Positions 1-10,310 of a stretch of 64,000 bases of DNA are shown in pieces (within the stretch, counting starts at the first letter, position 1; each line of letters begins with the position of its first letter). This DNA is from Diospyros lotus (lineage: Eukaryota > Streptophyta > Magnoliopsida > Ericales > Ebenaceae). The position numbers and the translations under genes were made by a program. The stretch spans positions 53,145,716-53,209,715 of the forward strand of contig NC_068338.1 of NCBI RefSeq assembly GCF_014633365.1, given 5' to 3'. A model generated the notes under the pieces. It did no database searches, was not told the origin of the DNA, and saw only the letters and a program-made list of their open reading frames with translations.

Positions 1-168
1 GTATTATTCCAAGTGGGAGAGATCCAACTGGCTTAGTATGATAGCTATTAAGAGGTCAGTTTCTGAGCATATTTTGAGCAGTCTGCCATAGTTCCACAAA
101 TGCCAAAGCCATACTTAAAACTATAAGTGACAGGTACCAAATAATCCAATAACACTGAATCTGGATAT

Positions 169-663
169 TTGATGAAAGAACTAACTACTATGAGGTATGA
201 GAATATTGGGGGTGTTAGGGAATATATCCTAAAGATGGTTCACCTTCAATCCAAGCTCAAGGATCTTAAAATTGAAATGCCGGCCTGTGATTTTCTTGTT
301 CCTCATGTCTTGAATTCTTTACCTATTGAATTTACCCAAATCAAGACAGTTTATAACACCACGAGTGGATCCTAGAGTGTGAATGATCTCATTACAAAAT
401 ATGTTGCTAAGGAAGAAAAACTTAAGAAAGAAAATAGTCTACCCTCCTAACTCATTCTTTCAAACCCAATTCTAACAAGGGTAAGAAGAATTGTATATCT
501 CATCCTGCTCCTAAAAAAGACTCAGGACATGAAAAAGTATGGTGACAAGTCTGAACAGTCTCACAATTATGATGGTTTTAAATCTGCCACAAAGAAGAAG
601 CTAGATTACTTGTTTCCACTGCAAGAAGAAGCGCCATAAGAAACAAGACTGTTATAAGTTTAA
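169..663 (+). pseudogene. copia gag remnant with zinc knuckle
   Basis: The segment 169-375 resembles the gag core of TNT1-type copia polyproteins (for example the residues LNSLPIEF), ends at a stop and is followed by shifted lysine-rich sequence. At 611-661 the reading CFHCKKKRHKKQDCYKF gives a C-x2-C-x4-H-x4-C nucleic-acid-binding knuckle. Stops between these pieces show it is broken. Confidence 0.7.
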
Positions 664-1092
664 AGCTTCGTTAGAAAATAAAATTAAGGAAGGAGGTAAG
701 CCTTTGTCCCTTGTTTGTTTTGAGTCTAATTTAGTTTATGTATCCATTGATTCTTGGTGGATGGACAGTCGTGTCTCAAACATGTGTTGCTATTACTTTA
801 CAGGGTCTCATGAACAAAAGGAAACCAAGTTTGAGGGAGGCCAAGGTTAAAGCTGGAAATTATGCTAAAGTGGAAGTAGAATTTGTAGGGGTAGTTAAAG
901 TGTCTATAGAGACAGGTTGCGAAATTATTCTGAATAACGTTTTCTATGTTCCTAGTCTTAAGAGAAATTTGACTTCTGTTTCCTCTTTAGCGTGAGAAGG
1001 ATATAAATTTTGTTTTAATGATGACAAAGTTGAATTAATCTCGAATTCCAATATTATTGGCCTTTGGTGTTTTGAGTGATGGTTTATATAAA

Positions 1093-2057
1093 GGACCTTG
1101 CTATTTGGATAGAATCGGTCCAGATAGAATTGTCTTTTTTTGTCATTTCAATTATTGATATTAGGATAAGAATGTCATTTAACATTTTATTTACCAACAA
1201 TACCCTCTTCAGTCACAATTCAAAATTTCATTCTCTCTTTCTTATTAAATTTAAATTTTAGTCTCTCACATGATGTAATGAATTTTTAAAATTTCAAGAG
1301 TCATAATGACTTTAAATACAAATTATTCTTCTTTGCTTGGATTGATTGACACACAAGATCATTAAAGACATCAAATAACAAAAATATCAATAATGAAACT
1401 TGTCCAATAATTCAGACAACTCTTAATTTCTAACAAATTATATCTAAATACAGTCCGCCAGATACAGTGCTAGCGAACTACATCTTAGATGCAGCCCGCT
1501 AGCGGGCTGCATGATGCGCAACGGATTGCCTGTTAGATGTGCATCTTAGATGCAATAGCAGATTGCATCTTGTGCAGCGAGCTGCTACATCAACAAGATG
1601 CAGCCTGCTGCTGCATGATGCAGCAGCATGCATCTTAAATGCAGTAGCAGCGACTGCTACATCTAAGATGTAGTCCGCCCAATGTGGGCGGACTTCAACA
1701 CAGAAGAAGTTCGTCTGTTTATGCGTCAATCAATTTAGATGAAGTAAAATAATTTATGAATGAAATAAAATAGAAAAAGAATATAAAGAGAATACATTGA
1801 TTATAGTCAATAGTGTGCTACCACTAAATGTCATGATTGTCATTATTTATTTTCATAACTAATTTTTTTTGCTTTGGAAATGTGTAACTTTAATATGTTG
1901 GGCAGTAGTTTTAGGCGGGAGTTTTAGACAAGTGAAGAGTTAGAATTTTTATAAGGTTAAAATTGTCTTTCTCTTTTGTTTAATATAATTAAAATATTAT
2001 AAAACAAGCATTAAATGTCTTTCTATTCGGATAGATTCTATCCAAATAGATTTATCG
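1093..2057. mobile_element. Mutator-type MITE (965 bp) inside the copia element
   Basis: The insert is bounded by a perfect 9-bp direct repeat TTATATAAA at 1084-1092 and 2058-2066, the length typical of Mutator elements. Inside the ends lies an inverted repeat with a 16-bp perfect core, CTATTTGGATAGAATC at 1101-1116 and its complement at 2034-2049; the outermost 8 bases match poorly. Removing the insert plus one repeat copy makes the copia pre-integrase frame continuous, which supports the boundaries. There is no transposase, so it is non-autonomous. Confidence 0.8.
1455..1700. repeat. GC-rich palindrome cluster within the MITE
   Basis: In an AT-rich setting this stretch holds a 24-bp perfect palindrome (1489-1512, centred on GCTAGC), a hairpin at 1673-1693 with a 9-bp stem GTCCGCCCA and a 3-nt loop, and repeated variants of the palindromic unit CATCTTAGATG with GCAGC runs between. 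It is probably the structured core of the surrounding MITE. No coding is supported. Confidence 0.7.
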
Positions 2058-2066
2058 TTATATAAA

Positions 2067-2795
2067 TTATGTTTGACTCGAGACTCAGTTTATGCTACTT
2101 TAAATGTTGAAAATTCTGTGTGCAAGAGATCCAGAATTAAGGATAATTCCTATATCTTATGACATAAACGTTTGGGACATATTTCCAAAGAAATGGTGGA
2201 AAGACTAATTAAAGATGAGATTCTCCCTTCCTTCCTTAAGTTTCGAAGACATGGAAACATGTGTTAACTATATAAGGGGAAAATCAATCAAGACTAAGAA
2301 GAAATGTGCAACTCGCAGTTCTAGTCTCTGGAAATAATCTACACTGACATTAATGGCCCTTATTCTAATACTATTTGTGGAAATAATAATCTTCATTGAT
2401 GTTTTCTCTAGGTATAGGTATTTTTATTTAATTAAAGAAAAGTGTGTAGCCCTTGAGAAATTCAAAATTTTAAAAAATGAGGTTGAGAAACAATTGAAAA
2501 AATTTATCAAAATTATGAGATATGACTGAGGTGGCGAGTGTTATGGCAAGAATGATGTTCCTGGTCAATAAATAGGGCCCTTTGCAAAGTATTTGCAAGA
2601 TTTTAGGATTGTTCCCCAATATATTATGCATGGTAGTCCTGAACAAAATGGTGTGACCAAAATACGAAATCGCACTCTTAAGGATATGATGAGTAGATCT
2701 AACTTGCCAAAGTTTCTCTAAGGAGAAGCCATCAAAACTACCTTATACATCCTCAATAGAGTTTCCAAAACTTCTTTTGAATTGTAGACTGGTCG
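2067..2795 (+). pseudogene. copia pre-integrase and integrase core remnant
   Basis: Just after the MITE, the frame reads a GAG-pre-integrase signature (residues HKRLGHIS near 2165) and then an integrase core with the SPEQNGV region near 2635-2655 and a downstream segment ending LNRVSKTSFEL. Several in-frame stops interrupt it. This is the standard copia integrase layout; it cannot be active. Confidence 0.75.
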
Positions 2796-2933
2796 GAAAC
2801 CTAATCTTAAGTTAAAATTTATAACCCTCTAGAAAAAGAGATTGACCCTAGAACTAGTCGTCGTTATTTCATTAGATATCCAGACCATGCTAAAGGATGT
2901 AGGTTTTACTCTTTTCGGAGAGGTAGAAAAGTT

Positions 2934-4097
2934 GTGGAATCCATAAATGGAAAATTCCTTGAACTTGATGTTATTGATGCCGAACTTTCTCTTACTTGTA
3001 ATGACAATGTGCAATCAGAAACTATTTCCATCCCTTTGCCTGTAATAAATGAGGGCTTTGCACTTGTCGTTGTTGATAGAGTAGAGCATATGGATGATTT
3101 TTCAACTCTAGTTGAAAATTATCAATCTAATGAATATGTTCAGAATATACCTATAAGAATGTCTACAAGATCCAGAAGGTATGTTATTTCTGATGATTTC
3201 TACATCTTTCTAGAGGAGTCTGATTTCAATATTGGACATGTCAATTCTGCACAATCTGATATGTGGATTAGTATTATGTAGGAAGAGATGTAGTCTATGG
3301 ATCATAATAGAGTTTGGAAACTAGTTGAGCTTTATAAAAATTGTAAACCCATTGGTTGCAAGTGGGTTTATAAGACCAAAAAAGACTTGAAATGAAGAAT
3401 TGAGCGCTTCAAGGCAAGATTAATGGTAAAAGAGTTCACTTAGAGAGAATGCATTGATTATACCAAAACTTTTTTCCCTGTGTCCTTCAAAGATTCTTTC
3501 AGAATTATTATGGCCTTAGTTGCACATTTTAATTTAGAGCTCCATCAGATGGATGTGAAAATAACTTTTTTGAATAGAGGTCTAAGTGAAGAGGTTTACA
3601 TAAAACAACTTGAAAGTTTGAGGTCAAGGGAAAAGAACATCTGTTGTGCAAGTTGCGAAAATTCATTTATGGGTTGAAGTAAGCTTCATGACAATGGCAC
3701 CTGAAATTTGATGAAGTTGTGTCGCCTTTGGATTTTGTTGAAAACAAGATTGATCAATGCATCTATTTTAAAATCAATGAGAGCAGGTCCACTTTTCTTA
3801 TATTGTCTGTCGATGATATATTACTTGCCAATCATGATTTTGGTATGTTTTTTTTAGACTAAGCAAATGTTATCAAACAATTTTGATATGAAAGGCCTTG
3901 GGGAGGCTTCTTTTGTTTTGGGAATTAAAATTTGTGGGGATAGATCTCGTTCTTTATTGGGTTTATCTCAAAAGGCATACATTAATCTTGTGCTTAAGAG
4001 ATTCAATATGACAAATTGCAAACCCAGTAGCCGCTTATTGCCAAGGGTGATGAGCTCAAGGGCTTCTACGAAAATCTTCAACTTTCTTATTACTTGA
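2934..4097 (+). pseudogene. copia reverse transcriptase remnant
   Basis: After a linker (2934-3281) the RT begins near 3300 with WKLVELYKNCKPIGCKWVYK and continues through a palm region with HQMDVKITFLN (consensus HQMDVKTAFLNG) at about 3540-3575. Frames shift at about 3660 and again before 3867, where the segment FDMKGLGEASFVLGIKI follows. The catalytic region near 3800-3830 reads like LSVDDILLA, matching the copia YVDD motif with a substitution. The RNase H domain is not seen. Pseudogene. Confidence 0.75.
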
Positions 4098-5215
4098 ATT
4101 ACTTACTAGTAACAAAATGCTTGGGCTTTAGTGACCACTTAGTTGTTTGTTTGTTTGTTCATATATATCTCAAGGCCGAAAGGGCAAAGGCAGCCACAAA
4201 TGGCCGTTGCAGCGGCGCATATAATGCATCCCATCATCATCTCAACAGGGAAGGCTGAGCCTTCACCCACCCATCAAACAGATACGAGAAAGTGAGTGAA
4301 CTCAATTCACTCAGCGTTAATGCTTTATTTCTTTTATGCCCAGTTGCTGACACAAAAGTATTTGATTGCTACTCATTGCCTTTTGATTACTTAAACCACA
4401 GCGCAAAAGCGGCCATTAGCCAGGGCCAAGGCTCCCCCGTTGATCAATCAACTCTTTATAATAAGCCCATAAGAAACAATTTCATGGAACAGCAGACCCA
4501 TCACACATCCACATCCTATCACAATTGGACAGCTTCGCCCAATTTTCTGATTAATTTGATCACCCTTTTCTTCTTTGGGTTCACCCGAGGCTAGAACAGA
4601 GAAGGCGGCGCTGCTTCTGCTACTGGATTTTGGGATAATCCCTTCTGTTCTACGTACGCTCTTTGGTTATCTTTTGGGGGTTTAGCCTCAGATTGAAGCA
4701 AAGAAAAAACTACTTTCCCGCCTTTTTTTCTTGTCTGATTCCTGGGAATCAATATCTTTTTCTCAACTGGGTTTGGTTTCTTCCCCATGGTCTTTTCAGT
4801 TTCTCTTCAGTTTTGGAGTGGTTTTGCAGCACAAAATCCCAGCTGGGGCTTCATTTATTGATGACTTTGCTGCCATTCTCTTCAATTTGAGTAAATTTTA
4901 TCTGGTTTTGGCACTGGACGTGATTGGCGGAGTCTTGAGGTTTACATGCCAGGAGAAAGATCAGTTTCTTTTCCGATTTTCTCTCCAAAGATTCTTAAAG
5001 GGTGGGTATTTTACTGATTCTTCCATTGATGCTATTTTGTGTTTTTTTTTCCTTCTATAGTGCAATTTGATTCCCTGTAAATGATTCTGAGTTTGATGCC
5101 TTTTGGGTCATTCTGAATCCTCTCTTTTTCAGCTGGAATGGTTGAATCAATTCCATGGATATAAATCGTCAAGTCATATTGAACTGAGGATTTCAGTCCT
5201 GAGGAAGGTAAGGGC
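4098..5215 (+). promoter_or_regulatory. Spacer, promoter and probable 5' UTR of the MYB gene
   Basis: No gene is supported here. From about 4590 the sequence becomes T/C-rich, as in plant 5' leaders, and may contain a leader intron. No TATA box or start site could be fixed. Short open frames overlap on both strands and resemble nothing I know. Confidence 0.3.
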
Positions 5216-6495
5216 ATGGAAACTCTGCGTCCATCATCTTTGTACTTCTCTAATTTGAATCTGTCCATGGAAGAGAGAATGATCACACAATGGACTAGAG
5301 AAGAGAACAAGAAGTTTGAGAAAGCTCTGGCCATATACGACGAGAAAACGCCGGATCGATGGCTGAAAGTGGCGGCCATGATCCCTGGCAAGTCAGTTCT
5401 TGATGTGATGAGGCAGTACGAGGAATTGGAAGCAGATGTTAGTGACATAGAAGCTGGCCTAGTTCCAATTCCTGGCTACTTGAACTCCCCTTTCACTCTG
5501 AATATGGTGGATAATCGCGGGTTTGATGTGTTCAGAAAGAGGCCTTTGACAAGTAGATCTTCTGATCAGGAGAGGAAGAAAGGTGTGCCATGGACAGAAG
5601 ATGAGCACAGGTGATGATCCCTCTCTGCCACTCTGCAATTAATTTGGATTGGAATTAGCTTCATGTTTGATTTCAAATTCATATGCAACTTAGCTTTCTG
5701 AAAGGCCTTTTCCTTCGGCTTTTTTCTTTTCCCCCAAACAGCAAGCTCTAGCAGTAAGCCCCTTTTACCATTATATGCTGCATTCTCACTCTCTCTAGTT
5801 TCTGTCTTGACTTGAGAACTGGCTGGATCACAACTCTCCTAATGATGATTCTTGAATAGAAATGCTTTCTATAATGCAATTGTCTTCATCCAAATAACGC
5901 CCCTTCCAACTTCAGTAATTTCAGAGAAGATACAACTACTGATAGAAATGACTAGCAAGTTAAGACTCGATATATTGTTGTTGTTGTTGTTATTGTTGTT
6001 TGTTAAGTACGCCTGTTGAACTGTAGGCGGTTTTTGATGGGCCTTGAGAAGTATGGTAAAGGCGACTGGAGAAACATCTCCAGGAACTTTGTGATCTCTA
6101 AAACTCCCACTCAAGTGGCAAGCCACGCTCAGAAGTACTTCATCAGGCAAAATTTGGGTGGAAAAGATAAGAGGCGGCCCAGCATCCATGATATCACGAC
6201 TGTCCATCTCTCAGATGCTGCTCCAGCCCGCTGCAATGGCGAACCTCCTTCATTAGACGAGTCTAGTCTTCTTGCAGCCCCACATAAGAGCCCTGGCACC
6301 CCCAAAATACTGATCAACTGGAAGAAATCGAACGATGGAGCAGTTATCGTGTTGGACTCAAGCCATCACAGTCCATTACCGCAGTATCGGTATGAGATTG
6401 CTTCACAAGGGCTTAAGCTGCAGAGGGGTGCTCATGTTGGGACTCTCAACTCATTGCTTCAAATGCAGCCTGCAATATATCAAATTCACGGATGA
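5216..6495 (+). CDS. DIVARICATA-like MYB transcription factor (two SANT/MYB domains)
   Basis: The coding sequence joins 5216-5610 and 6027-6495 (864 nt, 287 aa). The intron 5611-6026 is GT-AG and splits an arginine codon. Residues about 20-75 form the first SANT/MYB domain ([15 protein letters not shown], then [13 protein letters not shown]), followed by the family spacer [10 protein letters not shown]. Residues about 120-177 form the second MYB domain (VPWTEDEH, then [20 protein letters not shown]) ending in SHAQKYF, the hallmark of the DIVARICATA/R-R-type class. The intron cuts just inside the second domain, as is usual for the family. Such proteins are nuclear DNA-binding regulators and the second domain recognises GATAAG-like sites (family knowledge). 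The Met start places [11 protein letters not shown] before the first domain as in homologues. No defects seen. The exact paralogue is not determinable. Confidence 0.93.
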
Positions 6496-6545
6496 GGCAA
6501 TGTACTGTGAAGTCATCAATGCATTCAATTCTGTTTCTGGTTGAG

Positions 6546-9500
6546 CAGAGCCTCAATCACAGTGCTTGAGTCATAGTATTATGTAATTAGAATGATATAA
6601 TGAATCGGGAAGTGCTAGTAGAAGACAATAGGGAGATGGGATCGTGTCATCCTTCAACTTTCTGTCTTTAGATTTTTTTCAACTTTGAAATGAAAGTAAC
6701 TCTTAAGAGTTTTGACTCTCTTTCATCTCTTTAGAATGGTTCTTACTAAATGAATAAAGGCAACAGTCATATAAGCTTCTCGTCTGTTCCTTCATCATTT
6801 AGCTGTAAATCAAACTAACATTGTCCATTACTCATCCCCTATATCTCTCTCTTGTCAATACAATTGAAGAAACTAAAGTCAATTTCATAGGATTCCAAGG
6901 TAAGCTTCAGTTTCCAAACAAATGGTCAGCAAAGACAGATAACAACATATTATTGGATTGCTGTTAGAGTGCACTTCATTAAACTAAAAACCCAAGTTAG
7001 GGGCCATGTCATTAGGTGCTGTGGCCGAATTAGCTGACTCACTTACCACTAATAGTGACATTCCAGAGTATCTGATTGCTTACTTTCCACTTCAGATCCT
7101 TTCCACCCATCCTTGGTTTTGTGTGCATCCAATTTGGCCAAGTTGACCCTGCTGGATCACCATCAGTTTGACGAGGCTGAGTCTGCATTCCACTTAATTA
7201 AGCATATACCGTGTACTAACCCCGCGTACAACACAAAGATCCACACACAATTGCCACTCTGCCCATGTTTTTTTTGAGTTGTCTTTCTATCTTTTCTTTC
7301 ACCCAATACAATTTGGACAGATTCTGTTGAATCTCACTCTCCCCAATCCCGTTGCCAGTGGTGGCAGCACTGTTGCATTAACCATTCTACTTTCTTTTAA
7401 CACCATGTCTTTGGATATATCATTGCTTTTCTGATTTCACATTTTTACTCTCAGTTCAAGTGAAATCACAGAATATAATGATAATTGTGGCTTTTCCTTG
7501 ACATTGGGATGTTATCGATTGAATATTGATTTGATACTGTTGCTAGTCTCCAAGAGGGCTTCAAATAAGTTCAAGTCCTCGCAGAGAAGATCCATGAAAA
7601 TGGAATAAAGATTCAAATCTTCACATAGTTTTCCAAATAAAGAATACTGTTTGTTATAATGACATTATGGGTACCAATGCTTGATTGTGTCATGATGACA
7701 GCTTTATAAATATTACTTATCAAACGGAAAGAAGAAAGAAAGGACCTTTCAACTTGCTGCTTTAAGCTCAATACATCACTTTTGAAGAAAAAGAAAAAGA
7801 ATAAAGGCAGCAAGAAAGCATAAAAGATGAAATCTAACCAAAAAAATGTTAAGCCTTGATGTTTTGATAGAGTTAAGAGATAAGTCTGTCGGCAGAATAG
7901 TTAAATAGTCTTCCTGCATTTAGCCTGCCAGTGAGATGGAAAAAGAAAAAATCGAATAACAGAAGCCCATTAATCAAAACCATAAGGAAACTAATACCAT
8001 GTCCATTGAAAGAACACTACCATTCATCAGGCTTTTTCTGTTTGTTGAAATGGAAGAGATAGCTATCTCTATCTTTCACATCCTAAAACATGACAAATTA
8101 ACTAAATAAATAAATGGGTGTCGGGGTATTGCTCTAGTTACTGTGTTTTCCCTTTTAGTTGCTGTTGCAATTGCTAGAACCACTATGCTTGTTGGGACAA
8201 CCAGCCATCACTGGAAAAGCTTAGTGGCAACTGCTCATGTCATGTTGCATATATCACCTTATAAATATCAATCAAAGATCCCAAAGAAAAATGATTAATA
8301 TGATTACCATGATGTACACTTTTTATGGTAAATGACAAGCCTATCATCTTCCTCTCATTCTTCTACAAGACCTGCCTTTCTTGCAAGTTGCAGAGGAAGC
8401 ATCATGGCCACTTTATTCCAATTTTGATATTAATGCCCCTAACATGGACATAAAGTTTCTTTCTCTCCTCCTGGAACTTTTACATAATTAAAACAAGAGG
8501 GCAGAGAAAAGGAAGGAAAGAAGAAAGAAAATGAAAGAGAGAAAAATCTTCATGAAGCAATCAAGTTAAGCACTCACCAGAAGGGATTGACCCCATCTTC
8601 ATCAAGAGATGTCCAGTCAAAAGGGGTAACTTCGAGCCTCTGTAACACTTTTCATTGGTCCCTTGGATCCAAGAATGATTATCCAGTCAGTGTTCACATA
8701 TGAACGAATTGTGCACTCAAAAAAGTTTAAAACTTCAGTGAGCAGATCCATGCTTTCCATCCTTTAAAAGAAAACATATTGTTACAACGAAGTGAGAATC
8801 AAAAAAGCTTTGATGCTTCGCCATACATGCTTGTTCACCAACTGTAATTTCATCATCCTACTTGTGTTTCTTCTTGTGCTTTCATTGAGCAGTACCCCTG
8901 AAAGGAAGAATTGTAGTGGATTTTACAATGGATTGGACCGGATGGATGGCCTTCTAGCCACATAACAATAGCAATAGCAATAGGAATGACCTCTCTCTGT
9001 AGCACTTTCCATAGGCCAGAAATACTAGTTAAGTTACCCTTCTAACAATGTGTATGTTAAAACTCTCCTGGTGTTTTGTTATTCACTTCTTGGAATGCTA
9101 CTACTACTAGGATGGACTGGTTAGCTGCTATGCTGAAGAATAATAAAACATAACTTTGGGCAGAAAATAATGGAGAATTTTGTAGCCCGAGTGATCAAAG
9201 ATATTGATTACTACCCTTTAACTAAGTGCGAGCAAACAAGCTAGCCATCCTAAGACATCTAGAGAAAAAAAGTTTCATCCATTCATTAATTCTCAAACAT
9301 GTGACAAACTTTTAAACTACTAGAACTCGTTTAGAACATATCATGCCTAAATAAGATTTAAGAAAAACAAGATCCTTCCAGAACTAATAGGGCTTCATCA
9401 AAAGTTCTAGCGGTAGAAGAGCACAAGTGAAGATGGGCAATTACAGGCAGATACATGTTTAGTAGTAGAGGGGAAAGTCCAGGCAGCTGTAATGATTATG

Positions 9501-9547
9501 AACATAGCAGCAAAACCATGTAATTTCTCATTCAAATGTACAACCCT
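6546..9547. other. Spacer between MYB gene and hAT MITE
   Basis: About 3 kb without a supportable gene. The 3' UTR of the MYB gene probably occupies the first few hundred bases. Short open frames have no recognisable motif. Confidence 0.4.
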
Positions 9548-9555
9548 ATGCAACT

Positions 9556-9974
9556 CAGTGTTCGAAAAGGCTGCCTAGGTGCTAGGCGGCCCCTGGAGGC
9601 CGCGATTAAGGCCAACTCAGCACCCCTAGGCACGCCAGGCCCAATAGATTGCCGGCAGCAGCGTCTAGCCGCTTGGGTCGTGTGCGGCTGGTTCCCCTTC
9701 CCCTTTCCCTCTCTAGTTGTTCATCGCCTGGGTCGTTTCTCTCTCTCGCCACCACTAATCTTGTCTCTTGGCTGTTCTCTCTTGTGGCCGATCTTGTCTT
9801 CCTCCGATACGTATGGATTGCTGTTACTGCTCCTTGCTGCAGCAAGCGTCACTGTAACAGCTGCTTGCTGTTGCTGCTACTTGCTGCAGCAAGCAAGAAC
9901 CTTTTTTCTAGGCGCCCTAGGCGCTAGGCGCCAGCCTGACACCTGACTAATGCTTAACGCATTTTAGAACACTG
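9556..9974. mobile_element. hAT-superfamily MITE (419 bp)
   Basis: Terminal inverted repeats CAGTGTTCGAAAA (left) and the complement of CAGTGTTCTAAAA (right) are flanked by a perfect 8-bp direct repeat ATGCAACT at 9548-9555 and 9975-9982. An 8-bp duplication and this TIR type indicate hAT. The subterminal regions are rich in GGCGCC/CCTAGG motifs such as GCGCTAGGCGCC. There is no transposase, so it is non-autonomous. Open frames on both strands across it are incidental. Confidence 0.92.
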
Positions 9975-9982
9975 ATGCAACT

Positions 9983-10310
9983 TCAAGAATTCGTCATTTC
10001 ACCAAAGTAATGAGTTACCAAACATACTGGATCATGGAAAATTAATACAGGTTAACAGCAAACTAAGAACTAGGATGAAATTGCACTGAGCAGTGCAGCC
10101 AGGGAGAAGGTTCTGTGAAATCACAGTACAAAGCATTTTTATTACAAACAGTCCTGAAATTCGATCAAAACTAATTCAGATGAAAGAGAAAATAAAAGTG
10201 AAACTCTCTTACCAGAACATCAAAAATACAACAAACTATTAACATGACATGAAACAGAGGCAACACTAAAGAAAGAGGTGAACCCTTTGATATGGGGCAT
10301 ATATACAGAT
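9983..10310. other. 3' flank of COI1
   Basis: AT-rich sequence just downstream of the COI1 stop codon (minus strand); probably 3' UTR and terminator region. No polyadenylation site was fixed. Confidence 0.35.

Larger units (their letters stand above)
1..4097 (+). mobile_element. Degenerate Ty1/copia retrotransposon, 5' end outside the window
   Basis: Copia-order coding remnants run along the + strand: a gag segment, a CCHC zinc knuckle (from 611), a protease-region segment (738-995), the GAG-pre-integrase segment resuming after 2066, an integrase core (about 2270-2790) and a reverse transcriptase (about 3290-4060). Gag-protease-integrase-RT order is diagnostic of Ty1/copia. Many in-frame stops and shifts make it non-functional. 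The RNase H end is missing and no LTR pair was found, so both ends are uncertain. A MITE interrupts it at 1093-2057. Confidence 0.85.

Noticed and set aside
1499..1729. 76-codon minus-strand open frame in the palindrome cluster
   Set aside because: Produced by GCAGC/GATGC repeats in a MITE; Cys/His/Arg content is compositional.
9536..9946. 136-codon open frame at the hAT MITE
   Set aside because: It crosses the MITE boundary and is matched by open frames on the other strand; product is Leu/Ala/Cys-rich low complexity.
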